Notes under the pieces: generated by a model
Told to the model about the DNA's origin: nothing
Seen by the model: the letters and a program-made list of their open reading frames with translations, nothing else
The model's database searches: none
Program-made: the position numbers and the translations under genes
Part shown: positions 35,812-44,262 of the stretch, piece by piece
Layout of the letters: each line of letters begins with the position of its first letter
How positions within the stretch are numbered: the stretch's first letter is position 1
NCBI GenBank assembly: GCA_001939945.1
Contig: MOEB01000001.1
Location: 389,595 to 453,594, forward strand
Direction: 5' to 3'
Length of the DNA stretch: 64,000 bases
From: Aerophototrophica crusticola
GTDB taxonomy: Bacteria > Pseudomonadota > Alphaproteobacteria > Azospirillales > Azospirillaceae

Positions 35812-36828
35812 ATGTCCTTCCCCCCGTTCGCCCCGGCCCGTCGCCTCGGCATCCTGGCCGCCAGCCTCGCCTTCCTGGCTTTCCCGGCGGCCGCCCAGAC
35901 GAAGCCGTCGGCCCCCGACCCCGCGCCGGCCCCGGCGAGGGCACCCGTCGTCCTGGGGACGGGAGCCGTCACCGGCCTCTATTACCCCGTCGGCGGCGCC
36001 CTCTGTCGGGTGATGAACGATGAGGTCGGGCGCAACGGCCCCCGCTGCCTGGTGGAGGCGACGGAGGGTTCTGTCGAAAACCTCACCGCCCTGCGCGCCG
36101 GCTTGCTGGATTTCGCCCTGGTGCAGTCGGACTGGCAGTACCAAGCCCTGAAGGGGGAGGGGCGCTTCGCCGCCGCCGGCCCCTTCGCCGACCTGCGCGC
36201 CGTCATGTCCCTGCATGCGGAGACGCTGACCATCCTGGCCCGCCCGGAGGCCGGCGTGACCGGGCCGGAAGCGCTGGCGGGAAAGCGGGTCAGCCTGGGG
36301 CCGAAGGGCTCCGCCCTGCGCGGCTTGGCGGAGACGGTGCTTGCCGCCGCCGGGGCCGGCAAGTTCGCGGAGACACAAGACCTGCCCTCGCCAGAGGCGG
36401 TGGCTGCCCTTTGCGAGGGGCGGGTGGACGTGGCCGTCTTCGCCGTGGGCCATCCCAACGGTGCCATCCGCGACGCGGTGACCGACTGTGGCGCCGTGCC
36501 GGTTCCCCTGGCTGGCGATGCCATGCGCAAGCTGCTGGCGGAGCGGCCCTGGTTCGTCACCACCCGGATCCCGGCGCGCCTATATCCCGGCATCGACACG
36601 GACATCCCCACGGTGGGCCTGATCGCGACGTTGGTCACGACGGCCAAGGCGGACGAATCGTTGGTGCACGCCCTGGTGAAGGCCGTGCTGGACGAGTTCG
36701 ACACGCTACGCGGGGAGCATCCCGCCCTGGAAGGCTTGCAGGTGGACACGCTGGCCAACCTTGGCCGCTCCGCCCCGCTGCACCCTGGCGCCGTCGCGGC
36801 GTTGAAGGAGGCCGGGCTGGCGCCGTGA
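35812..36828 (+). CDS. TAXI-family periplasmic substrate-binding protein
   Basis: A 338-residue secreted protein: signal peptide (to about residue 28, AAAQ), a Pro/Ala-rich linker, then a TAXI-type binding fold with LGTGAVTGLYYPVGGALCRVMN, TEGSVENLTALRAGLLDFALVQSDWQYQALKG and ALAGKRVSLGPKGSALRGLAETVL. TAXI proteins usually feed TRAP transporters, and many bind glutamate or other organic acids. No TRAP permease is in the window. It follows the lipoprotein gene by 24 bases, so it may be cotranscribed with the mla genes; a working link is unknown. Confidence 0.88.
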   Translation: MSFPPFAPARRLGILAASLAFLAFPAAAQTKPSAPDPAPAPARAPVVLGTGAVTGLYYPVGGALCRVMNDEVGRNGPRCLVEATEGSVENLTALRAGLLDFALVQSDWQYQALKGEGRFAAAGPFADLRAVMSLHAETLTILARPEAGVTGPEALAGKRVSLGPKGSALRGLAETVLAAAGAGKFAETQDLPSPEAVAALCEGRVDVAVFAVGHPNGAIRDAVTDCGAVPVPLAGDAMRKLLAERPWFVTTRIPARLYPGIDTDIPTVGLIATLVTTAKADESLVHALVKAVLDEFDTLRGEHPALEGLQVDTLANLGRSAPLHPGAVAALKEAGLAP

Positions 36829-36840
36829 GGTGGTTTATGC

Positions 36841-36921
36841 GCGCCTCAATCGCCGGCGCCGCATCCGCGGCTTGGCTTCGCCCGCATGGGCGGGCGCGGC
36901 GGCGGCTACCGCCGGAGCGTG
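36841..36921 (-). repeat. Dispersed GC-rich repeat, family 2, copy on minus strand
   Basis: Read on the minus strand it contains GAAGCCAAGCCGCGGATGCGG and CGGCGATTGAGGCGC, matching the copies at 4847 and 59555 with small gaps. Its far end (GGGCGGGCGCGGC...CCGCCGGAGCGTG on the plus strand) also matches bases 3030-3072. Confidence 0.65.
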
Positions 36922-37056
36922 TCGCCAGGCAGCGGGAACACGCCCTGCTGGGACAATCTGTCCGCAGGATGGACAGGGGTTTGCATTTCCCATGGCCCCA
37001 CCTACCTTAGGGGCTTGTGCGTCCCGCAGGCGGGCGGGCGCCCCGGGGCACCTGGC

Positions 37057-37803
37057 ATGATCGACCTTGAGCTGCTGCCGCAGGAAGAGCTGGAAGCCCT
37101 GTCCGATGCCGGGCGGGAGGTGATGCTGTGCACCCGCGTCCTGGCGAAGACCGGCGACACCATGGTGGGGGAGCTGCTGCGCGGCGCCGGCCCCTTCTAT
37201 GAATGGCGCCATTACCCCAGCAACGACGTCTACGACCCGGAATACCACGCCCAGTACTATTACCATGCCCATCCGCCGGAGGAGCGGGTGGACGGGGAGC
37301 ATGGTCATTTCCACACGTTCCTGCGCCCCCTGGGCATGCCGGAGGGGGTGAAGCCCCTGGACTTGCCGGACCTGAAGCCGGACCCCGACGGGAATGACGC
37401 CCTCTGCCACCTGGTCGGCATCTCCATGGACAAGGCCGGCCGCCCCATCCGTCTGTTCACCACCAACCGCTGGGTGACGGGGGAGACCTGGTACGCGGCG
37501 GCGGATGCGGTCCGCATGCTGGACGGCTTCGTCATCGACCACGCCCGCCCGTCCTGGCCCCTGAACCGCTGGATCACCGCCCTGATGCGGCTGTACCGGC
37601 CCCTGGTCGTCCAGCTGCTCCAGCAGCGGGACGCCACCATCGCCCAATGGCAGCAGGACCACCCCGACACCAACGCCTATGAGGACCGGGCGCTGGAGGT
37701 CACGTCTGAGGCCTATGTGTCGGTGGAGGAGCACATCTCCCGCGTGGAACTGGCCATGCGCCGCCTGCGCCGCCGCCAGCGGGAAAAGCGCGGCGTCGCG
37801 TGA
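37057..37803 (+). CDS. DUF6969 family protein
   Basis: A 248-residue soluble protein of unknown function. It fits a conserved alphaproteobacterial family with FYEWRHYPSNDVYDPEYHAQYYYH, the His-rich EHGHFHTFLRP and LVGISMDKAGRPIRLFTTNRWVTGETW. The clustered His, Tyr and Glu could be a metal site; that is inference. A helical, basic C terminus (RRLRRRQREKRG) ends the protein. The start is the ATG giving MIDLELLPQEEL, after a repeat-rich intergenic stretch. It converges on a glycosyltransferase gene with a 3-base gap. Confidence 0.75.
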   Translation: MIDLELLPQEELEALSDAGREVMLCTRVLAKTGDTMVGELLRGAGPFYEWRHYPSNDVYDPEYHAQYYYHAHPPEERVDGEHGHFHTFLRPLGMPEGVKPLDLPDLKPDPDGNDALCHLVGISMDKAGRPIRLFTTNRWVTGETWYAAADAVRMLDGFVIDHARPSWPLNRWITALMRLYRPLVVQLLQQRDATIAQWQQDHPDTNAYEDRALEVTSEAYVSVEEHISRVELAMRRLRRRQREKRGVA

Positions 37804-37806
37804 CCC

Positions 37807-38808
37807 TCAGGCCGGCAGCTTCGGGGCGCTGCCTGAGAAGCGCTGCGCGATCCGCCGCATCTTGAACCACGCCTTCCTGTGCAGCGGCCGGTAATAGCCG
37901 CGCCGCAGATTGTCCAGGTCGGACAGCCGGTCCGGGATCATCACCGGGAAATGCTTCAGCGGGAACCGCATGTGCCCCGCCAGGTCATTGATCCCTGGGA
38001 TCACGTCCTTGGTCAGGGTGGCGTCGTCACCGAAGCCGATGTTGCTCACCAGATGGCAGGTGGGCTTGACCACCAGCCCATTGGCCGCCCAGCAGGCGAG
38101 CTGGAAACGGTAGGCCCAGGAATTCAGCCGGTCCGCCGCCAGCAGGTCCAGGGTGGAGGTCCAGAACCGGGCCGCCGCCCGGTCGTTGAACAGGTCCATC
38201 AACCTGTCTTCCCGCCGCATCTGGGGCCAGGCCGACATCTCCATGTCGAAATGTTGCCAGGACCGTCGCCAGCCCGCCCAGCCCCAACTGGCGAAGAGGT
38301 TGGAATAGAAATAGCTGTAATCCTTGTTGCGCCGTGACCCCGCCACCGACGTGCGGCCACAGATGGCGAAGACGCGGGGGTCGTCCCGGTAGCGCTCCAG
38401 CAGTTCCGCGCAGAATCGGAAGAAGGTGGGGCTGGCGATGCAGTCATCCTCCAGGATGATGGCCTCTTCCACCGCCGCGAAGACCTTCGACAGGCCGGAT
38501 GCCACCCGGTGCCGTGTCCCCAGGTTCGTGTCGGCGAAGTCGGTGAGCACCTCGCACGGCCAGTCCACCCGGTCGATGACGGCGCGGGCCGCGGCACAGC
38601 GGGCGGGGTCGGTGGGGTGCCCCGGGCGTGGCCCGTCGGCGATGACGTACAGCTGCCTGGGCCGGACAGCGGCGATAGCCTCAAGGGTCCTGGCCGTCGC
38701 CTCCGGCCGGTTGAACAGGATCAGGACGACGGGGACCTCAAGCGCCGGGAAGGCGCCGGGGTAGGGCGTGGTTCGCGGCTGAACGGCGGCGGTGGTCTCG
38801 ACCAGCAT
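37807..38808 (-). CDS. Glycosyltransferase-like protein (HlpA-type family)
   Basis: A 333-residue protein with a GT-A-like start: VPVVLILFNRPEATARTLEAI, LYVIADGPRPGHP and the EDDCIASPTFFRFCAELL segment, where the acidic EDD is the probable metal/nucleotide-sugar site. The SNLFASWGWAGWRRSWQHFD and NIGFGDDATLT motifs are typical of a family often annotated 'hemolytic protein HlpA-like', now regarded as glycosyltransferases. Donor and acceptor are unknown. AAGGGGG lies before the ATG. It is divergent from the family 2 glycosyltransferase, across 270 bases of lower GC that probably hold both promoters. Confidence 0.82.
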   Translation of the reverse strand: MLVETTAAVQPRTTPYPGAFPALEVPVVLILFNRPEATARTLEAIAAVRPRQLYVIADGPRPGHPTDPARCAAARAVIDRVDWPCEVLTDFADTNLGTRHRVASGLSKVFAAVEEAIILEDDCIASPTFFRFCAELLERYRDDPRVFAICGRTSVAGSRRNKDYSYFYSNLFASWGWAGWRRSWQHFDMEMSAWPQMRREDRLMDLFNDRAAARFWTSTLDLLAADRLNSWAYRFQLACWAANGLVVKPTCHLVSNIGFGDDATLTKDVIPGINDLAGHMRFPLKHFPVMIPDRLSDLDNLRRGYYRPLHRKAWFKMRRIAQRFSGSAPKLPA

Positions 38809-39080
38809 GATACCCCCTTTTTGGGGCGCGATCCGGCCCGGCAGGTGCGGGTCGTGATGCGATGCACTATCGCCGTTCCAGCGATTGAGTAAAAACCAAG
38901 CAAAGGCACGAGTCGGAGAATTTCAGGCCTAACCCGGCTGTGACCCTTTCGGGCCTACGCAAGAAGAGGGGGGGATTGGCCGGATGCGCCGCGGAGTGGA
39001 AGGGACCTGTCTTGTTATCATTGTGCACAGCAAAAGTCCGATGATTGCGCGTCCCGACTTCGGGAAACAGGAGCACCGCC

Positions 39081-40088
39081 GTGGCGATTCCCACCAGTGA
39101 CCCGACATCGTGCGTTGGGCCGGACGTGGACATCATCATCCTGTCCTATAATCGTACCCAGGATACCATCGCCGCGGTGGAGAGCGCCCTTGCCCAGCAG
39201 GGGGTGGCGCCGACGGTCATCCTGTTCGACCAGAACAGCACGGCGGACTGCATCGACACCATCCAGGCCCGCTTCGCCGACGAACCGCGCGTTCGCATTC
39301 ACCGTTCCCCGCGGAATCTGGGCGTGGCCGGTGGGCGCAACGCCGCCACGCGGCTGGGCAGCTCCCGCTACGTGGTGGCCTTGGACAACGATGCCATCTT
39401 CGAGCATGAGGACACGGTGGCCCTGGCCGTCGGCGCGCTGGAGAAGGACGCTACCCTGGCCGTCGTGGCCTTCAGAGTGATGAACTACTTCAACGGCGAG
39501 GATGACTGGCAGTCCTGGTGCTATCCGGCCGCCCTGAAGCCCCAGGCCGCCTTCGGTTTCGAGGCCACCCAGTACTGCGGATGCAGCCACGCCATCCGCC
39601 GCGCCGCCTTCGAGCAGGTGGGCGGCTATGATGAGAGCCTGTTCTTCCTGGGCGAGGAGAAGGACCTGTCCTACCGGCTGATCAACGCCGGCTACCGGCT
39701 GCGCTACCTGGCCACCGCCGTGGTGCGGCACAAGGTGCAACCGGAGAAGCGGGTGGCGTGGACGGGCGGGCGCTATTTCTACGCCGTCCGCAACAGCCTT
39801 TACATGGAGTACAAGTTCGGCACCTCCGCCGCGACCCTTGCCATGTCCGCCGCCGCCTGGACCCTGAAGGGCGCCTACAACGGGCTGGTGTTCAGCGCCC
39901 TGCGCGGCGTGGCTGCCAGCGTGGGCCTGGCCGCCCGTTACCGCCAGGCCGGCCGCAACCCCTATTACCGCTTGGCCCCCACGACCCGACAGCAGATCCA
40001 GGTGCTGGAAAAGGTCACGCCGGAGCCGTTGGGCCGCAAAATCCGGCGCCAGTTCGTGAAGCTGTCCGGCCACCGCGACACGGCCTGA
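39081..40088 (+). CDS. Family 2 glycosyltransferase
   Basis: A 335-residue GT-A enzyme: DVDIIILSYNRTQDTIAAVESAL, NSTADCIDTIQARF, NLGVAGGRNAATRLGSSRYVVALDNDAIF (DND is the DxD metal site), and GGYDESLFFLGEEKDLSYRL, the usual ED catalytic region. Such enzymes transfer sugars to polysaccharide or glycolipid acceptors. Translation probably begins at GTG, since AGGAG lies at good spacing before it; the in-frame TTG 12 codons earlier has no ribosome site. The divergent partner is another glycosyltransferase, which suggests a small surface-glycan locus. Confidence 0.9.
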   Translation: MAIPTSDPTSCVGPDVDIIILSYNRTQDTIAAVESALAQQGVAPTVILFDQNSTADCIDTIQARFADEPRVRIHRSPRNLGVAGGRNAATRLGSSRYVVALDNDAIFEHEDTVALAVGALEKDATLAVVAFRVMNYFNGEDDWQSWCYPAALKPQAAFGFEATQYCGCSHAIRRAAFEQVGGYDESLFFLGEEKDLSYRLINAGYRLRYLATAVVRHKVQPEKRVAWTGGRYFYAVRNSLYMEYKFGTSAATLAMSAAAWTLKGAYNGLVFSALRGVAASVGLAARYRQAGRNPYYRLAPTTRQQIQVLEKVTPEPLGRKIRRQFVKLSGHRDTA

Positions 40089-40219
40089 GCACAAGTACAG
40101 GCCCCGTCCCCTCATTGACCGCTTTTTGCCGTTCGCAAAACGGATGCTCCTGGACTAAATAGAAGGGAGTAGCCGGGCCGACGCGCGATCCCGGCCCCGA
40201 GGGAGGATGCGTCCATCCC

Positions 40220-41326
40220 ATGTCAGAGAGTTTGAGCAAGCAGGACGTCCAGCGCCTGCTGCAAGACCCGTCCCCCACCACCCGGGCCGAGATGGCCGGG
40301 AAGGTCGCGAGCCATTTCGGCGCGCAGGGCCTCTCCCCGTCCGAACGGGTCTTGGCAGAGGACATCGTCCGCATCCTGGCGCGTGACGTCGCGACCCAGG
40401 TGCGTGCGGCCCTGGCCGACAGCCTGAAATCCAACCCCAACCTGCCCCGCGACGTGGCCCTGTCCATGGCGCGGGACGTGGAGCAGGTCTCGCTCCCCTT
40501 CATCGAGGTCAGCACCGTCCTGACCGACTGCGACCTCGTTGAGATCATCCGCACCGGCTCCTCCGACAAGCAGGCGGCGGTGGCCAAGCGCGCCGAGGTG
40601 TCGGAGGCGGTGGCCGGCGTGTTGGTGGAGACTGGCTCGGAAAAGGCGGTCGCCGCCCTGATGGGGAACGAGTCGGCCAAGGTGACCGAGTCGCAGATGG
40701 GCCGCGCCCTGGACCGCTTCGCGGGCAGCGAGTCGGTGGCCGGCCCCATGGTCAACCGGGCCAAGCTGCCGGTGACGGTGGCGGAGCGGCTGGTCGCCCT
40801 GGTGTCGGAGCAGCTCAAGGAACGGCTCGTCGCCAAGCATGAGCTGCCGGCGGACATGGCCACGGACATCGTCCTGCAAACGCGGGAGAAGGCGACCTAC
40901 GGCCTCGTCGGCGGGGCGGGGGAGGCGGAGCTGGAAAAGCTCGTCACCCAGCTCAAGCGCGGGAACCGGCTGACCCCGTCGCTGATGGTCCGGGCGCTCT
41001 GCATGGGCGACGTGCCCTTCTTCGAGATGGCCATGGCCCAGCTCGGCGGCGTGCCGTTGGTGAACAGCCGGTTGCTGATCCATGACGCGGGCAAGATGGG
41101 CATGAAGTCCCTGTTCGACCGCACCGGCCTGCCGCCCAAGCTCTACCCGGCCATGCGCATCGCCCTGGACGTGGCCAGCGAGACGGAGTTCGACGGCGGC
41201 GACCGCGACCTGGAGCGGCACCGTCGCCGCATGCTGGAGCGCATCCTGACCCAGTTCGAGGAACTGGCCAGCGACGACATCGACTACCTGCTGGAAAAGC
41301 TGTCGGACCTGACCGCGGCGGCGTGA
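40220..41326 (+). CDS. DUF2336 domain protein
   Basis: A 368-residue soluble, mostly helical protein of the alphaproteobacterial DUF2336 family. It has short HEAT-like helical repeats in the N-terminal half (RILARDVATQVRAALADSLK, VSTVLTDCDLVEIIRTGS, KQAAVAKRAEVSEAVAGVL). The pattern of 'RADVSEAV' units is typical of the family. Function is unknown. The C-terminal part ends in a helix (EELASDDIDYLLEKLSDL). It lies upstream of the DUF3618-type and YihY genes, with a 108-base gap, and may be independent of them. Confidence 0.85.
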   Translation: MSESLSKQDVQRLLQDPSPTTRAEMAGKVASHFGAQGLSPSERVLAEDIVRILARDVATQVRAALADSLKSNPNLPRDVALSMARDVEQVSLPFIEVSTVLTDCDLVEIIRTGSSDKQAAVAKRAEVSEAVAGVLVETGSEKAVAALMGNESAKVTESQMGRALDRFAGSESVAGPMVNRAKLPVTVAERLVALVSEQLKERLVAKHELPADMATDIVLQTREKATYGLVGGAGEAELEKLVTQLKRGNRLTPSLMVRALCMGDVPFFEMAMAQLGGVPLVNSRLLIHDAGKMGMKSLFDRTGLPPKLYPAMRIALDVASETEFDGGDRDLERHRRRMLERILTQFEELASDDIDYLLEKLSDLTAAA

Positions 41327-41434
41327 GGGCCTGGCATCGCCCGCCTTTCCACGCCGCGGGGTCCGCCGGGCGGAACCCAAGGAATCCCTTCCCTGTTGTC
41401 CCTGTCCGACGAACGGAACAGGGGATCAACGGCG

Positions 41435-42190
41435 ATGGCGTCGGCAGACCAGGACTCGAACCGCACCGGCTCGCGCCCCCATGACATCCACGAGGACATC
41501 GAGGCCATCCGCGCCCGGCTGAACAGCCGCATGGCCGACCTCGACCGCCGTCTGCGCCCGGCCAACGTCGCCCGCGACGGGCTTGAGATGCTGCGCAGCA
41601 TGGCGGAGGGGCGGCCCCATCCCGTGGGCGACGCGATCCGCCGGAACCCCTTGCCCCTGCTGCTGATGGGGGCCGGGCTCGCCTGGATGCTGATCGAGAT
41701 CGGGCGTGGCGACCGCGGCGGCAAGGAACTGACCCTCACCGCCACGCCGGTGGAAACCGACATCGCCGACCTGCTGGCCGACCTGACGGGCATCGCCCGC
41801 CAAGCCACCAAGGCCCTGCGCCAAGCCGGCGCCTCGTTGCCGGAGGGGCGGGTGCGCACCGTGCTGCGCCTGGCGGCGGAGGAGCGGGGCACCACGGCCA
41901 AACTGCTCCAGGCCGAGTCGGAGCGGCTGGGCTTCGGCTCCATCCATGGCCACGCCCCCACCGGCGACTGGGTGAAGCTCTGGCAGAAGGTGGAGGAGCT
42001 GGTCGGCAGCAACGACGAGGCCGCCATCCTCCGCGCCGTGGACAAGGCGGAGGAGGAGACCCTGGCCCGATTCCGCTCTGCCCTGCGCCGCCCCTTGCCG
42101 GACGATGTCCGCATCGCCCTGGGCGGCCGCTACCACGAGGTGGAGCGCACCCACGCCCGCCTGCATGCCTTTCGCGAGGCGACCGCCTGA
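41435..42190 (+). CDS. DUF3618-type protein with C-terminal four-helix (DUF2383-like) region
   Basis: A 251-residue protein. Residues ~10-50 (HDIHEDIEAIRARLNSRMADLDRRL) match DUF3618, a short helical region, and ~70-85 (NPLPLLLMGAGLAWMLIEIG) is a transmembrane helix. The C-terminal half resembles a DUF2383/PA2169-type helical bundle (DWVKLWQKVEELVGSNDEAAILRAVDKAEEETLARFR). DUF3618 proteins often occur with YqjE- and DUF883-like genes for envelope stress; here the neighbour is yihY, 20 bases on. An in-frame ATG is clear; an earlier TTG start is possible. Confidence 0.75.
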   Translation: MASADQDSNRTGSRPHDIHEDIEAIRARLNSRMADLDRRLRPANVARDGLEMLRSMAEGRPHPVGDAIRRNPLPLLLMGAGLAWMLIEIGRGDRGGKELTLTATPVETDIADLLADLTGIARQATKALRQAGASLPEGRVRTVLRLAAEERGTTAKLLQAESERLGFGSIHGHAPTGDWVKLWQKVEELVGSNDEAAILRAVDKAEEETLARFRSALRRPLPDDVRIALGGRYHEVERTHARLHAFREATA

Positions 42191-42209
42191 ACCCGAGGGG
42201 AGCCTTAGC

Positions 42210-43184
42210 ATGTCGCATACCGGGACCGCAGACGACCACAGCCGTGGCCGCCACGCCGACACCCCGACACAGATCCCGGCCAAAGGTTGGTGGGATATCC
42301 TGAAGCGGACCTGGAGCGAGTCGAGCCGCGACAACATCAGCATCGTCGCGGCGGGGGTGGCCTTCCTGAGCCTGCTGGCCATCTTCCCGGCCATGTCGGC
42401 AACCATCGCCATCTATGGCCTTGTGGCCGACCCCGCCAGCATCCCGGAACACGTCAACAGCCTGTCCGGCGTGCTGCCGCCGGATGGGTTGCAGGTGCTC
42501 CAGGGCCAGTTGCAGAACCTGGCCTCCCAGAACAGCGGCGCCCTCAGCTTCGGCCTCGTCTCCAGCCTGGTGCTGGCCCTGTGGAGTGCGGCCGGCGGCA
42601 TCAAGTCCATGATGTCCGCCCTGAACATCGCCTATGACGAGGAGGAGAAGCGCAGTTTCCTCAAGTTCACCGCCACGGCCCTGACCCTGACCCTGGGCGC
42701 CATCATGCTGCTGGTCGTGACCATCGGCATCGTCATCGCCGTGCCCGCCGCCCTGCACTTCATCGGGCTGGGGCAGGTGGTGGAGTGGGCGGTGCGCATC
42801 CTGCGCTGGCCCCTGCTGGGCGCGGCACTGATCCTGGCCCTGGCCGTGCTCTACCGCTACGGCCCCTGCCGGGCCACGCCGAAATGGCGGTGGATCACCT
42901 GGGGTGCCGCCGCGGCCACGCTGCTCTGGCTGGCCGGCTCCATCGCCTTCTCCATCTACATCTCCAAGTTCGCCGACTACAACGCCACCTACGGCTCCCT
43001 GGGGGCTGGCATCATCCTGCTGCTCTGGCTCTACCTCGGCGCCTACGCCGTGCTGCTGGGGGCGGAGCTGGACGCGGAGATGGAGCACCAGACCAAGAAG
43101 GACACCACCACGGGCCCGGAGAAGCCCATGGGCGAACGCAGCGCCTTCGTCGCCGACACGGTCGGGGAAGCGCAGACGAAGTAA
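42210..43184 (+). CDS. YihY/virulence factor BrkB family membrane protein
   Basis: A 324-residue protein of the YihY/UPF0761 family with six hydrophobic helices. Typical segments are SRDNISIVAAGVAFLSLLAIFPAM, ALNIAYDEEEKRSFLKFTATAL, LYRYGPCRATPKWRWITWGA and FADYNATYGSLGAGIILLLWLY. Despite the old names (RNase BN, BrkB) it is no ribonuclease; its function is unsettled, with lipid export or envelope roles proposed. The cytoplasmic tail is polar (TKKDTTTGPEKPMGERSAF). It is cotranscribed with the DUF3618-type gene. Confidence 0.92.
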   Translation: MSHTGTADDHSRGRHADTPTQIPAKGWWDILKRTWSESSRDNISIVAAGVAFLSLLAIFPAMSATIAIYGLVADPASIPEHVNSLSGVLPPDGLQVLQGQLQNLASQNSGALSFGLVSSLVLALWSAAGGIKSMMSALNIAYDEEEKRSFLKFTATALTLTLGAIMLLVVTIGIVIAVPAALHFIGLGQVVEWAVRILRWPLLGAALILALAVLYRYGPCRATPKWRWITWGAAAATLLWLAGSIAFSIYISKFADYNATYGSLGAGIILLLWLYLGAYAVLLGAELDAEMEHQTKKDTTTGPEKPMGERSAFVADTVGEAQTK

Positions 43185-43221
43185 GAACCTGAGCAAGTGC
43201 CGGCCACGCTTGGCTTAAGGC

Positions 43222-43389
43222 TGAACGCCGCTCCTGCGTTCCCTCTCCCAGGGGGAGAGGGACAGGGTGAGGGGTGGTGCGATCAGGACAGCAGACTCCT
43301 ATTTGCAGGTTTCCCTTTCCGGAAATGTCCTAACCCCTCTCCCTGTCCCTCCCCCTCAGGGGGAGGGGACGCTTCGATGCCGTTCGACC
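43222..43389 (-). repeat. 168-bp dispersed element, copy A
   Basis: An intergenic element between yihY and recO. Its reverse complement aligns with bases 52801-52932 over 132 positions without gaps and with about 17 mismatches by eye. Each end carries a hairpin (CCCTCTCCC-AGG-GGGAGAGGG; TCCCCCTCAGGGGGA), and the ends are imperfect inverted repeats ending in GAACG / CGTTC. It codes for nothing obvious. Confidence 0.85.
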
Positions 43390-43462
43390 TATCTGGCAAC
43401 GAGCTCAACTGAAGACGCCGCCCACCATCACGCTGGCCCCCACGGTTGCTCTGTTCTACTAT

Positions 43463-43487
43463 CGTTCCCATATAAGGGCCGGGAACG
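43463..43487. promoter_or_regulatory. Inverted repeat around a TATAAG box upstream of recO
   Basis: CGTTCCC and GGGAACG flank ATATAAGGGCC, so a -10-like TATAAG sits in the loop, 27 bases before the recO ATG. It may be the recO-parC promoter with an overlapping operator; the -35 is unclear. Confidence 0.4.
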
Positions 43488-43503
43488 GTGGAGGGCGCTG
43501 CAC

Positions 43504-44262
43504 ATGGAAGGCTGGGTCGATGAGGGCATCCTCCTCTCCGCCAAGCCCCATGGGGAAACGGCGGCTCTGGCCGTGCTGCTGACCCGCGGCCATGGCCGCC
43601 ATGTCGGGCTTGTGCATGGCGGGCAGGGGTCGCGGCAGCGCCCGCTGCTCCAGCCCGGCAACCTGCTCCAGGCCTCCTGGAAGGCCCGCCTTTCCGACCA
43701 GCTCGGCCATTACGCGCTGGAGATGGCGAAGGCCCACGCCGCCGCCGTGATGGACGACCCAACCCGTTTGGCCGCCCTGTCCGCGGCTTGCGCCCTGGTT
43801 GACGCCATCCTGCCGGAGCGGGAACCGCACCCCGCCTTGTATGACGCCACCTCCTCCCTGCTGCGCAGCCTGCCCACCGACTTTTGGGGGGAGGTCTATG
43901 TGCGGTGGGAGCTGGGCCTGCTGGAGGAGGCCGGGTTCGGCCTGGACCTGTCGGTCTGCGCCAGCACCGGCCAGCCCCCGTCGGGCAACGACTACCTCGC
44001 CTATGTCAGCCCCCGCACCGGCCGCGCCGTCAGCCTGACGGCCGGTGAACCCTTCAAGGACAAGCTCCTGGCCCTGCCCGGCTTCCTGGTGGGGCAGTCG
44101 GCTGGCGGTGCGCGGGAGGTGGCGCAAGGCCTGGCCCTGACCGGGCATTTCCTGGACCGCCACGTCTTCGCCCAACGGCATGCGGAGATGCCGCCGGCCC
44201 GCACGCGATTCGTAGAACGCTATACCCGCACGCACACCACATCTGGTACAAACCCGGCATGA
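43504..44262 (+). CDS. recO: DNA repair protein RecO
   Basis: A 252-residue protein of the RecFOR pathway that helps load RecA onto SSB-coated single-stranded DNA. The N-terminal OB fold ([47 protein letters not shown]) and the C-terminal helical part ([32 protein letters not shown]) fit alphaproteobacterial RecO. The frame is open far upstream through the repeat element, but the ATG giving [11 protein letters not shown] matches the family start. The gene overlaps parC by four bases (ATGA). Confidence 0.93.
   Translation: MEGWVDEGILLSAKPHGETAALAVLLTRGHGRHVGLVHGGQGSRQRPLLQPGNLLQASWKARLSDQLGHYALEMAKAHAAAVMDDPTRLAALSAACALVDAILPEREPHPALYDATSSLLRSLPTDFWGEVYVRWELGLLEEAGFGLDLSVCASTGQPPSGNDYLAYVSPRTGRAVSLTAGEPFKDKLLALPGFLVGQSAGGAREVAQGLALTGHFLDRHVFAQRHAEMPPARTRFVERYTRTHTTSGTNPA

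Noticed and set aside
43185-43503. Extended recO reading frame beginning in the repeat element
   Set aside because: The frame is open by chance through the GC-rich element; RecO homology begins at [11 protein letters not shown].
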